Of a stretch of DNA of 6,988 nt, positions 1 through 6,227 are shown in pieces. A program made the translations under genes and the position numbers. How positions within the stretch are numbered: position 1 is the stretch's first letter; each line of letters opens with the position of its first letter. A model generated the notes under the pieces. The model did no database searches. It worked only from the letters and a program-made list of their open reading frames with translations, and was not told where the DNA came from. This DNA comes from Cohaesibacteraceae bacterium (GTDB lineage: Bacteria > Pseudomonadota > Alphaproteobacteria > Rhizobiales > Cohaesibacteraceae): the NCBI GenBank assembly GCA_016764535.1, contig JAESRR010000161.1, positions 11,258 through 18,245 of the forward strand. The letters are read 5' to 3'.

Positions 1-792
1 CTCGGCTGGGTGATAATGGGTTCTTTGTATTTTTCCTGGAGCTCGGTCGCTGTATTTATCGGGTTTACCGCAACAACCCTGTGTCTTGGACATTCGCTTG
101 GCATGCATCGTAAACTTATTCATGAAAGCTTTGAGTGCGTCCCCTGGCTTGAAAAAGTGATGATCTGGTGTGGGGTGCTGGTTGGACTTGGTGGTCCTTT
201 TACCATGATGCACATGCATGATATGCGGGACTGGGCCCAACGCCAAAAAAATTGTCATCCATTTCTCTCACATCAGAGCAGCATGACAAAGGATTTTTGG
301 TGGCAATTACATTGTAAATTGCATCTGGTGTACCCGCCAAATTATCATTTGCCATCAAAAATTGCGAAAGACCGGTTCTATCAATTTTTACAACAGACGT
401 CGTTGCTACAGCAATTATTGCCAGGTGTCGTGTTTTATGTACTCGGGGGTTGGGGATGGGTTGCCTGGGGGATTTGCGGGCGTGTAACAATTTCGATTTT
501 TGGCCATTGGCTGGTGGGGTATCATGCACATAATATAGGTAGTCGTGACTGGCACATAACCGGCGCAGCCGTGCAGGGATATAATGTTCCGGCGGCCCTA
601 CTATTTTCGTTTGGTGAATGTTGGCACAATAATCATCATGCGTTTCCGCAGTCAGCAAAGATGGGTTTGTATAAAGGACAGATTGATCCTGGATGGGTGG
701 TCCTTAAAGGACTAATGCGGCTAGGTCTGGTTTACAATGTAAAGCAACCCAAGGACTTGCCAAAGCGTCCGGAACTCTCGCGAATTTCATAA
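1..792 (+). CDS. Membrane fatty acid (acyl-CoA type) desaturase, 5'-partial
   Basis: Integral-membrane di-iron desaturase, expected to introduce a double bond into an acyl chain at the inner membrane. The reading frame is open to the left window edge, so the true start may lie outside. In-frame GTG at 10 and ATG at 16 are possible internal starts; residues are numbered from the GTG. What is visible: a first histidine box HRKLIH (33-38, HX4H) after a hydrophobic stretch at about 12-28; a GHWLVGYHAHNIG segment (165-177) that matches the fourth ligand region of delta-9 type desaturases; and a perfect third box GECWHNNHHAFP (202-213) with H206, H209 and H210. The second box, normally HxxHH, reads HDMRD (70-74). 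This is unusual, although I recall an uncharacterised bacterial clade sharing HDxRDWAQR. Hydrophobic segments lie near 48-66, 136-156 and 158-170. The family is secure; substrate and regiospecificity are unknown. The gene converges on the minus-strand membrane-protein gene ending at 950. Confidence 0.88.
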   Translation, partial: LGWVIMGSLYFSWSSVAVFIGFTATTLCLGHSLGMHRKLIHESFECVPWLEKVMIWCGVLVGLGGPFTMMHMHDMRDWAQRQKNCHPFLSHQSSMTKDFWWQLHCKLHLVYPPNYHLPSKIAKDRFYQFLQQTSLLQQLLPGVVFYVLGGWGWVAWGICGRVTISIFGHWLVGYHAHNIGSRDWHITGAAVQGYNVPAALLFSFGECWHNNHHAFPQSAKMGLYKGQIDPGWVVLKGLMRLGLVYNVKQPKDLPKRPELSRIS

Positions 793-949
793 TTTCGTTT
801 TTGTGCGTAAATAGTCGCAGCAATCCCCAACCCCGATAAGGGTGCCGGTAATGATCAGAAGAAGAGCCGGGTTTTACATGAATTGGAATTCGTGCAGTTT
901 GATGAAATGCCTGAATGCTGGACAACTGCAAGGGTTTATTGAAGTTTCA

Positions 950-1516
950 CTAAAACAGGTTTTGAATTTGAATTTTTGCAACAAGTCCGACAAGAAAATC
1001 GACAAGGGTCAATCCAAATGCAACCCACCAGGTTGATTGCAAGGCACCTTTGATCAGCACTGTTGATACCGCGAAACTCATGAGCAAAGCCGATAACAGG
1101 CTCATACCCGTCATTGCCGGAGTGAATACTTCACTGATTGAAAGCAAGTGTGCAGGTAAAAAGATCGCCAGTAGAATAATCTGGGTCCAGTTACGGGTTA
1201 CAATCATCCGCCCATAACGATCATTAAACTTCAAAACATTGGAGATACCTGCGTAAAGCAGGGGAACAACGATCCAGTTTACGACGGCTACTCCGATGAT
1301 AATCAAGAATAGCTTGATCGGAGATGTTTCATCGTCGGTTGTTAAAGCGGCGACAATGAATATCAAATAGGAAATTGGCTCAACAATAAAGGCAGCACGA
1401 AATGACCCCCAGAAACCCTTTGATGAGGCATCCAGTTTCTCAAGTGCATTTGAGTCTCCGGTAAGGAAACGTAACAGAATTAAAGTGTTGAAACGTGCTG
1501 TCTCAATCAGGTTCAT
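950..1516 (-). CDS. Five-helix membrane protein of unknown function downstream of dapE
   Basis: A 188-residue, strongly hydrophobic protein with no recognisable catalytic motif. Likely membrane helices lie at about 41-59, 68-90, 110-128, 134-157 and 163-181. A soluble N-terminus of about 40 residues contains RFLTGD (16-21) and GFWGSFRAAF (34-43). The topology, and the loop carrying RYGRMIVTRNW between helices 2 and 3, recall Yip1-like proteins of alphaproteobacteria, but I cannot confirm membership. The ATG at 1516 is preceded by a GGTGG Shine-Dalgarno-like sequence (1524-1528) at 7-nt spacing. The gene follows dapE on the same strand with a 33-nt gap, so the two are probably cotranscribed. 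Position alone hints at a cell-envelope role; that is inference. The downstream 157 bp (793-949) show no clear terminator. Confidence 0.8.
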   Translation of the reverse strand: MNLIETARFNTLILLRFLTGDSNALEKLDASSKGFWGSFRAAFIVEPISYLIFIVAALTTDDETSPIKLFLIIIGVAVVNWIVVPLLYAGISNVLKFNDRYGRMIVTRNWTQIILLAIFLPAHLLSISEVFTPAMTGMSLLSALLMSFAVSTVLIKGALQSTWWVAFGLTLVDFLVGLVAKIQIQNLF

Positions 1517-1549
1517 ACGCGGGCCACCATGGTTGGTATGAAAAAAGCG

Positions 1550-2713
1550 TCAGGCAGAAAAATAATTGCACAAAAACTGGAAATAAATTGCTTCCAGATT
1601 TACAAGATCGGCAATTTCAATGTGTTCGTCAATCTGGTGCATGGTTTGCCCCACAAGACCAAATTCGATAACCGGGCAGTAATCCTTGATGAATCTGGCG
1701 TCGGATGTGCCGCCGCCGGTTGAAAGTTCAGGTACATGTCCGGTAATTACTTCCACCGCGCGAGACATCTGAGTAATCAGGGTTTCGGCTCTGGTCAAAA
1801 ATACCTGACTGACATCGGGCTCCATTTCAATCGTATATTGAAAATGCTCCGTGTCTCCGGCTTTGGCGATTTGTTCTTCAATCATGGTGGTCAATTTGTC
1901 TTTAGTCCAAAGATCATTGTAGCGGACGTTGAAGCGCGCGGATGCACTTTCGGGAATGATGTTCCATGCAGGATTGCCCACATCAATTGAGATAAATTCA
2001 AGATTTGTTGGCTGGAAAAATTCTGTACCCTGATCCAGTTCCCGGGCGCTGATTGTTGCGACAAGGCCTGCAAGTTCCGGTACAGGGTTTTTGGCTCGAT
2101 GTGGATAGGCGACGTGGCCCTGAACGCCTTTGACTACAAGTGTGCCGGACTGGCTGCCCCGGCGTCCAACTTTGATGGCATCACCGAGTTTTTCGGGATT
2201 TGTCGGCTCGCCAACGATTGCGGCGTCAAATTTTTCACCTTTGTCTTTGGCCCAGTCCAGCAGCTTTTTGGTACCATTTATTGCCGGTCCTTCTTCATCG
2301 CCTGTTATCAACAAAGAGATACTGCCATTTGGTGCGCCAAATTCTTCAACAAATCGTCGGGCTGCGGCTGCAAAAGCAGCAACACCACCTTTCATATCCG
2401 AGGTGCCACGACCGAATAGTTTACCGCCTTCAATGTGTGCCGAAAATGGCGGGTGTGTCCAAAGAGTTTCATCCCCGGAAGGCACGACGTCTACATGCCC
2501 GCCGAAAGTTAAGTGAGGACCATCGCCGCCCGAAATCCTGATAAATGAATTTTCAATGTCTGGCGTATTTTTATCTTTGAAAACAATCCGCTCTGTACTG
2601 AACCCGGTACCGGATAAAAAATCATCGAGTACGTTGAGAACACCGGCTTCGTGCGGGGTGACACTGGGGCATCGAACCAGATCCTGCGTAAGGTCGATAA
2701 CGGGATCAGTCAT
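1550..2713 (-). CDS. dapE: Succinyl-diaminopimelate desuccinylase DapE
   Basis: Di-zinc M20-family amidohydrolase that hydrolyses N-succinyl-LL-2,6-diaminopimelate to LL-diaminopimelate and succinate in the cytoplasm, in the succinylase branch of lysine and meso-DAP synthesis. At 387 residues it has the usual DapE length (about 375-390). The metal and catalytic residues are all in place: H73 and D75 in GGHVDVVPSG (71-80); D106 in GRGTSDMKGG (101-110); E140 (general base) and E141 in TGDEEGPA; E169 in VGEPTNP; and H359 in GQTMHQIDEH. The DapE-typical GGGTSDARF (333-341) and KVGRRGS (181-187) separate it from other M20 peptidases. The lid/dimerisation domain spans roughly 180-290. The ATG at 2713 has a good Shine-Dalgarno, AAGGAA (2720-2725), at 6-nt spacing. 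The gene lies 39 nt after the DUF805 gene and 33 nt before a membrane-protein gene on the same strand, so an operon is likely. Nothing looks truncated. Confidence 0.97.
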   Translation of the reverse strand: MTDPVIDLTQDLVRCPSVTPHEAGVLNVLDDFLSGTGFSTERIVFKDKNTPDIENSFIRISGGDGPHLTFGGHVDVVPSGDETLWTHPPFSAHIEGGKLFGRGTSDMKGGVAAFAAAARRFVEEFGAPNGSISLLITGDEEGPAINGTKKLLDWAKDKGEKFDAAIVGEPTNPEKLGDAIKVGRRGSQSGTLVVKGVQGHVAYPHRAKNPVPELAGLVATISARELDQGTEFFQPTNLEFISIDVGNPAWNIIPESASARFNVRYNDLWTKDKLTTMIEEQIAKAGDTEHFQYTIEMEPDVSQVFLTRAETLITQMSRAVEVITGHVPELSTGGGTSDARFIKDYCPVIEFGLVGQTMHQIDEHIEIADLVNLEAIYFQFLCNYFSA

Positions 2714-2752
2714 TGGAATTTCCTTGCAGATTATGTGTTCGAATTGCCCGCG

Positions 2753-3277
2753 TCATTCACGCAGACGAGTTTTTGGTTTCATGCGTTCCGGTGCAATATT
2801 AATTGGATGTATATCGGATTTGTCGATGGGTTGTGTTGCAACCTTGCGCTGACGGCTGCCCAGAATAAGTAAATCCGCAAAATATAAAGCCAGAATCGGA
2901 ACGGACACCAAAATCACAGGAAAGAATTGAGAGAGCGTCACGTCGCAGGTAAAGGGCGAAAACATATGACTGATACCAAGCGCCACAAATGGCACCAGAA
3001 ACACCAGTGTGTAGGCGCCGTGTCTGCGGCGATCTGCGACCCGTTTTTTAACCAACGATAACCACATCACCAGGAAGATGAAAATGGTCAGGGCGAGGGC
3101 GCCAAAATAGACTTTTCCCGTCATGATTTCCATATCCATAGAGCAAATGTAACCCTCGGAAATACGGAAAAAGAATATAAAAGGAAGGCACACCAGGATC
3201 AAAAGCACATGACCGATAATGAATTGCGCCCGGGATATTTTCCCCGAAAAATCAAGAAACATATGTTCGAAATTCAT
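2753..3277 (-). CDS. DUF805-type inner-membrane protein
   Basis: A 174-residue membrane protein with the hallmarks of DUF805. The N-terminal motif FSGKISRAQF (10-19) corresponds to the family's F-x-G-R-I-S-R-x-x-[FY]. The basic cytoplasmic loop KKRVADRRRHG (77-87) after the second helix corresponds to the usual KRLHDRGRSG. Predicted helices lie at about 20-37, 55-76, 88-105 and 118-138. A charged cytoplasmic tail follows (about 140-174, ending KPKTRLRE) that is longer than in many DUF805 proteins. The ATG at 3277 is preceded by AAAGAG (3284-3289) at 6-nt spacing. The gene sits between dapD (130 nt upstream) and dapE (39 nt downstream) on the same strand. From memory, a DUF805 gene in this position recurs in Rhodospirillales-like genomes. 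The biochemical function of DUF805 is not established, so none is assigned. Confidence 0.85.
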   Translation of the reverse strand: MNFEHMFLDFSGKISRAQFIIGHVLLILVCLPFIFFFRISEGYICSMDMEIMTGKVYFGALALTIFIFLVMWLSLVKKRVADRRRHGAYTLVFLVPFVALGISHMFSPFTCDVTLSQFFPVILVSVPILALYFADLLILGSRQRKVATQPIDKSDIHPINIAPERMKPKTRLRE

Positions 3278-3332
3278 AGCAGGCTCTTTGGTTGGGCCCA
3301 GGGATTAAAAATCCTTGTGGAGCACCTGAATA

Positions 3333-3356
3333 AACGGACGGTTGATGCCGTCCGTT
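3333..3356 (-). terminator. Hairpin in the dapD-DUF805 spacer (terminator-like, no U-tract)
   Basis: A perfect 9-bp inverted repeat: AACGGACGG (3333-3341) pairs with CCGTCCGTT (3348-3356) across a 6-nt loop TTGATG. In the minus-strand transcript it lies 3' of the dapD stop and 5' of the DUF805 gene. The sequence after the stem (TATTCAGGTG) has no run of U, so it is not a standard intrinsic terminator. It could instead attenuate read-through or protect the dapD 3' end. Confidence 0.5.
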
Positions 3357-3370
3357 ATGCGTGCAGCAAC

Positions 3371-3388
3371 AGGGCTTGATCAAGCCCT
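3371..3388. terminator. Perfect 18-bp palindrome just after dapD (hairpin or operator)
   Basis: AGGGCTTGATCAAGCCCT is a perfect palindrome. As RNA it folds into a 7-bp stem with a GATC loop, starting 20 nt after the dapD stop codon. No U-run follows on either strand, so intrinsic termination is doubtful. Partial termination, RNA stabilisation or a protein-binding site are alternatives. It forms a tandem pair with the hairpin at 3333-3356, which favours an RNA role. Confidence 0.5.
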
Positions 3389-3407
3389 AATATGTGAAGG
3401 TCGATTA

Positions 3408-4277
3408 TTAACTGCGCAATAATTCGTTAATCGATGTTTTTGACCGGGTCTGTGCATCGACGCGCTTGACAATGACCGCGCAATAAAGCCCCGGTCCAGG
3501 TGAACCATCGGGCAATGGTTTGCCAGGCAGCGAGCCAGGGACAACTACTGAATATGCGGGGACTTCCCCGACAAATATTTCTCCGGTGTGACGGTCAACT
3601 ATTTTTGTTGAAGCACCAATAAACACACCCATCGAAAGAACTGCGCCTTCACGAACGATTACGCCTTCGGCGACTTCCGAGCGGGCACCAATGAAGCAAT
3701 TGTCTTCAATGATAACCGGTCCGGCCTGGAGTGGCTCGAGAACGCCGCCGATTCCTGCTCCACCCGAAATATGGACGTTTTTACCAATCTGCGCACATGA
3801 ACCAACAGTAGCCCAGGTATCAATCATGGCTCCACTGTCAACATAGGCACCCAGATTAACGAACGAAGGCATAAGTATCACACCTGGCGCAATATACGCG
3901 GAGCGACGCACCGTGCAATTTGGAACGGCGCGAAAACCGGCTTCACGGAATTTATTTTCATCCCAGCCATCAAACTTGGAAGGTACCTTGTCCCACCAGC
4001 TTGCTTCGCCAGGGCCATTTTTGATGATGTCCATGTCATTGAGCCGAAATGATAATAGAACAGCCATTTTGAGCCATTGATTGACAGTCCAGTTTCCGTT
4101 TTGGCTTCTTTCTGCAACACGGGCTTCCCCGCTGTCCATCAGCAGCAGTGCCTGATTAACGGCGTCGCGTATTTCGCCCTGTGTATCAAGATTGATGTTA
4201 TCGCGGTTCTCAAAAGCAGCTTCAATAATTGGCTGCAGAGATGACACAGGGACTTGGGTCATGAATGGCACTTTCAT
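3408..4277 (-). CDS. dapD: Tetrahydrodipicolinate N-succinyltransferase DapD
   Basis: Transfers succinyl from succinyl-CoA to 2,3,4,5-tetrahydropyridine-2,6-dicarboxylate, the first committed step of the succinylase branch to lysine and meso-DAP; cytoplasmic, trimeric in the family. An alpha-helical N-terminal domain (about 1-100) precedes a left-handed beta-helix of hexapeptide repeats (about 125-235). The helix contains the signature [20 protein letters not shown] (155-174) and [11 protein letters not shown] (177-187). D153 and E201 are 48 residues apart, like the essential Asp141/Glu189 pair of Mycobacterium bovis DapD, and sit in the same motifs (MIDTW and ARSEVAEG). The start is uncertain. 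ATG 4277 gives 289 residues with no Shine-Dalgarno. ATG 4262 (residue 6) gives 284, closer to the usual length, also without a clear Shine-Dalgarno. The gene has its own candidate promoter and is followed by two hairpins before the DUF805 and dapE genes. Confidence 0.97.
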   Translation of the reverse strand: MKVPFMTQVPVSSLQPIIEAAFENRDNINLDTQGEIRDAVNQALLLMDSGEARVAERSQNGNWTVNQWLKMAVLLSFRLNDMDIIKNGPGEASWWDKVPSKFDGWDENKFREAGFRAVPNCTVRRSAYIAPGVILMPSFVNLGAYVDSGAMIDTWATVGSCAQIGKNVHISGGAGIGGVLEPLQAGPVIIEDNCFIGARSEVAEGVIVREGAVLSMGVFIGASTKIVDRHTGEIFVGEVPAYSVVVPGSLPGKPLPDGSPGPGLYCAVIVKRVDAQTRSKTSINELLRS

Positions 4278-4304
4278 TAATAAAATACAGTAATGTTGCG
4301 CTGG

Positions 4305-4332
4305 ACCATACTGTGATGGAACTTTGAGTCAA
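4305..4332 (-). promoter_or_regulatory. Candidate sigma-70 promoter for dapD
   Basis: On the minus strand, TTGACT (4327-4332, 5/6 match to the -35 consensus) is followed after 16 nt by TATGGT (4305-4310, 4/6 match to the -10). Transcription would begin near 4298, leaving a leader of about 20 nt to ATG 4277 or about 36 nt to ATG 4262. It lies wholly within the 110-bp gap between the nucleotidase-like gene and dapD, so dapD can be expressed independently of that gene. Based on sequence match only. Confidence 0.45.
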
Positions 4333-4346
4333 TTGGCGTGAGCGCG

Positions 4347-4378
4347 CAATTTGCCGAAAAGTCCCGTCAATTTGCCGA
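4347..4378 (-). repeat. 11-bp direct repeat, 21-bp period, upstream of the dapD promoter
   Basis: Two identical copies of TCGGCAAATTG (minus-strand reading) occur at 4368-4378 and 4347-4357. They are in the same orientation, 21 bp start to start, which is two turns of B-DNA. The nearer copy ends 14 bp before the candidate -35 of dapD, the usual place for an activator or repressor site. No regulator is identified. Confidence 0.5.
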
Positions 4379-4387
4379 TAACCGGAA

Positions 4388-5140
4388 TTAGTTACTACCG
4401 TCGGCCGAATTCCATTGATTGGTGTCAAGAATAGCCTGAAGGAACTGCGGGAGTGACGGTGTTACATATTCGACAAATTTTTCGTCCTGGCCGCTTGTCT
4501 CCCAACTGTCCTGGGGCTGCATAACCGACTTGCTGGAAGGCACAATCAATACGGTGCGCATTCCCATATCAAATGGCACTGACAGATTACGTGCAAGATC
4601 TTCAAAAAATGCGGCTTCGCCGGGTTTTATCCCCGTTTCATCCAGAAATTTTTCATAAGGGACCCGGTCTGGTTTGGGTATTAAATCTGCACGCACAATA
4701 TCAAAAACATCACTGAACTGGTCAGTAATACCAAGCTGTTCGGTCACAGCAAGGGCATGCGGGACAGATCCATTGGTATAAATGTACTTCTTGCCCGGCA
4801 AGGCTTCTATTGCCTGTTTCAATACGGGGTCGAACTTCACCCATGAATGGTCAATGTCATGCACATAGTCGAGATAATCGTCGACGACGATGTCATGCTC
4901 GACCATCAATCCGCGCAGGGTTGTGCCATAGGTCTTGTAAAAATGCTTTTGTTTCAACGTTGCTTCATCGATAGGGATGTTTAGCACCCGGGCAACATAG
5001 GTCGATATTTTTACGTTAATCTGGGAGAAAAGATCTGCATCACGCGGATAGAGCGTGTTGTCGAGATCAAATATCCAGGCTTGCACATGAGAGAAACGCG
5101 TGAGGCCCTCGGTGCCAAAATTGTGTTGTCTTGTATCCAT
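4388..5140 (-). CDS. HAD-family hydrolase, pyrimidine 5'-nucleotidase type
   Basis: A 250-residue HAD-superfamily phosphatase. Motif I is FDLDNTLYP (24-32), with nucleophile D25 and acid/base D27. Motif II is TNGS (122-125). Motif III lysine is K156 in IPKPD. Motif IV is FFEDLARNLSVP (178-189), with acidic E180/D181 for magnesium. The DLDNTLYP form of motif I, the helical cap at about 38-110 and the FFEDLxxNL motif IV are typical of the SSM1/SDT1-like pyrimidine 5'-nucleotidase group. Dephosphorylation of pyrimidine or related sugar nucleotides is therefore the likely activity, but HAD substrates are not safely predicted from sequence. The ATG at 5140 has no Shine-Dalgarno; the bases upstream are TTATTATTTTTTAA. 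From memory, this gene commonly neighbours dapD in alphaproteobacteria. It precedes dapD by 110 bp on the same strand and diverges from the phosphodiesterase gene. Confidence 0.88.
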   Translation of the reverse strand: MDTRQHNFGTEGLTRFSHVQAWIFDLDNTLYPRDADLFSQINVKISTYVARVLNIPIDEATLKQKHFYKTYGTTLRGLMVEHDIVVDDYLDYVHDIDHSWVKFDPVLKQAIEALPGKKYIYTNGSVPHALAVTEQLGITDQFSDVFDIVRADLIPKPDRVPYEKFLDETGIKPGEAAFFEDLARNLSVPFDMGMRTVLIVPSSKSVMQPQDSWETSGQDEKFVEYVTPSLPQFLQAILDTNQWNSADGSN

Positions 5141-5147
5141 TTAAAAA

Positions 5148-5153
5148 ATAATA
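5148..5153 (-). promoter_or_regulatory. Candidate -10 element adjoining the HAD gene start
   Basis: TATTAT on the minus strand (5/6 match to TATAAT) ends 7 nt before the ATG at 5140. If used, it would place transcription initiation at or next to the start codon, giving a leaderless mRNA. That fits the absence of a Shine-Dalgarno. No convincing -35 lies at 16-18 nt; GTGACA (5174-5179) is 20 nt away. Confidence 0.25.
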
Positions 5154-5225
5154 ACCAGGAAAATTGAAGGAAGTGTCACAGCTTGTTCACATCATGAAGA
5201 CATGCTGATGCGAAAGTCGTCAAGA

Positions 5226-5231
5226 TATATT
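5226..5231 (+). promoter_or_regulatory. Candidate -10 element adjoining the phosphodiesterase start
   Basis: TATATT (5/6 match to TATAAT) ends 8 nt before the ATG at 5240. A start site about 7 nt downstream would fall at the initiation codon, implying a leaderless transcript. The only purine-rich motif, CAGGA at 5236-5240, is too close to either ATG (5240 or 5243) to act as a normal Shine-Dalgarno. The -35 region is weak. Confidence 0.25.
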
Positions 5232-5239
5232 CCAACAGG

Positions 5240-5962
5240 ATGATGTTTTTGAAAACAACAAATTCCAGCCACAAACTGGTTTGTCATCGGGGCGCGCGCC
5301 TGACTGCACCTGAAAATACCTTAATCTCCATGCAAATGGCCCTAGAAGCCGGGGGGCATATTCTTGAATTCGATGTGCGTCAGTCCAGGGATGGTGTTCT
5401 GTATGTTCTGCATGATGAAAGTGTCGATCGTACTACAGATGGCTGCGGACTGATTGCTGAAATGGATGCTCGACAAATTGATGCACTGGATGCCGGGCGC
5501 TGGTTTGGCGATCAATTTGAAGGTCAGAGAGTGCCGCGGCTGGACGTTTTTCTGGATGCATTCAAAAATATCGTGGGATTTTATGTTGAGGTAAAACAGG
5601 CTGATTGTGAAAAGGTGGCTGATACCATCCGCGAAATTGGTGTGATGGACAAATGTTTTACCTGTTCGTTTGATCCACAAATGCGTTCCGGCATGCAAAA
5701 ATTCGCACCTGAAATGGGCCATATGCTGCATTGGCGTACCGCTGGTTCAGTTGGCGTGGCGATAGGGGACCATGGTGCTACGATGGTAGAATTTCTCGAA
5801 GATGATTTGAACGCAAAAGATGTGGAGGCAGCACTGAATGCCGGGCTAATCGTACAAATGTTTTGCGACAAGCCTGATCCGGAAATTTATATGCGCGCAC
5901 GGGATTATGGTGTTCAGCAATTCAATATGGATCATCTGAACCTGTTCAACGACCACATGTAA
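5240..5962 (+). CDS. Glycerophosphodiester phosphodiesterase, cytoplasmic UgpQ-like
   Basis: Hydrolyses glycerophosphodiesters (deacylated phospholipid head groups) to glycerol 3-phosphate and an alcohol. It is a 240-residue TIM-barrel GDPD. Visible family motifs: HRGARLTAPENT (16-27), with H16, R17 and metal-binding E25/N26 region; LEFDVRQSRDG (42-52), with E43 and D45; HDESVDRTTDGCG (58-70), with catalytic H58; and EVK (117-119), with metal ligand E117. No signal peptide or lipobox is present, so it should act in the cytoplasm like UgpQ rather than in the periplasm like GlpQ. The C-terminal end reads QQFNMDHLNLF (226-236) in place of the commoner GVDGIxTDxP. The active-site residues are complete, so I expect an enzyme. 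The first two codons are both ATG; 5243 is an equally plausible start. No upstream in-frame alternative exists, because TGA occurs at 5195-5197. The gene diverges from the HAD gene across 99 bp. Confidence 0.93.
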   Translation: MMFLKTTNSSHKLVCHRGARLTAPENTLISMQMALEAGGHILEFDVRQSRDGVLYVLHDESVDRTTDGCGLIAEMDARQIDALDAGRWFGDQFEGQRVPRLDVFLDAFKNIVGFYVEVKQADCEKVADTIREIGVMDKCFTCSFDPQMRSGMQKFAPEMGHMLHWRTAGSVGVAIGDHGATMVEFLEDDLNAKDVEAALNAGLIVQMFCDKPDPEIYMRARDYGVQQFNMDHLNLFNDHM

Positions 5963-6193
5963 TATCCGCCTTCAATATTTGGTATTCAGTTTTCAATAAT
6001 ATCATTTTCTATCTCTGGAATAACTTTTGTAAGGCAAGATTCCGGCTGCTCAAACAGGCCGGTTCGACGATTCGAAAACGTCATGGCAACCCGAATTGTC
6101 GATTTCACTATTCAGAAATCCGAATTCTGCAACCACATTTGACGCAATTATATGACACTAACGCGACGTAATATTTATAATAATTTCAAAAAT
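5963..6193. other. AT-rich intergenic stretch after the phosphodiesterase gene
   Basis: No reading frame here looks like a gene. Two weak inverted repeats are visible. CCGGCTG (6042-6048) pairs with CAG-G-CCGG (6055-6062) with one bulged G and a 6-nt loop; it could mark the 3' end of the phosphodiesterase mRNA but lacks a U-tract. CAGAA (6113-6117) pairs with TTCTG (6125-6129) inside an imperfect palindrome. CCGAATT occurs at 6091-6097 and 6120-6126. None can be tied to a function. Confidence 0.4.
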
Positions 6194-6221
6194 TTGACCA
6201 AATAGTAAAAAATGGTAATAT
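6194..6221 (+). promoter_or_regulatory. Candidate sigma-70 promoter for the BMP-protein gene
   Basis: TTGACC (6194-6199, 5/6 match to the -35) is followed after 16 nt by TAATAT (6216-6221, 4/6 match to the -10) in a locally AT-rich stretch. Initiation near 6228 would leave a leader of about 87 nt before the ATG at 6315. No better pair was seen in the 352-bp gap. Confidence 0.5.
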
Positions 6222-6227
6222 GTTTCG

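Noticed and set aside
793..870. A short hydrophobic peptide (PALLLIITGTLIGVG) encoded on the minus strand between the desaturase and the membrane-protein gene
   Set aside because: The frame is closed by TAA just upstream and has no normal start codon in its 28 codons. It may be a relic of a membrane-protein gene, but nothing supports that.
704..931. A 75-residue minus-strand reading frame overlapping the desaturase 3' end
   Set aside because: It overlaps a clear coding gene antisense, has no recognisable similarity or ribosome site, and its composition looks like a shadow frame.
952..963. AAAACAGGTTTT near the end of the 950-1516 gene as a terminator stem
   Set aside because: The stem is A/T only, 4 bp, overlaps the stop codon and lacks a G/C core.
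1736..2852. Several plus-strand reading frames of 60-130 codons opposite dapE and its upstream end
   Set aside because: They are antisense to a gene with every DapE catalytic residue in place, show low-complexity or Cys/Ser-rich composition, and lack ribosome sites.
5342..5871. Minus-strand reading frames of 96 and 129 codons opposite the phosphodiesterase gene
   Set aside because: They are shadows of a well-supported GDPD gene with intact active-site motifs.
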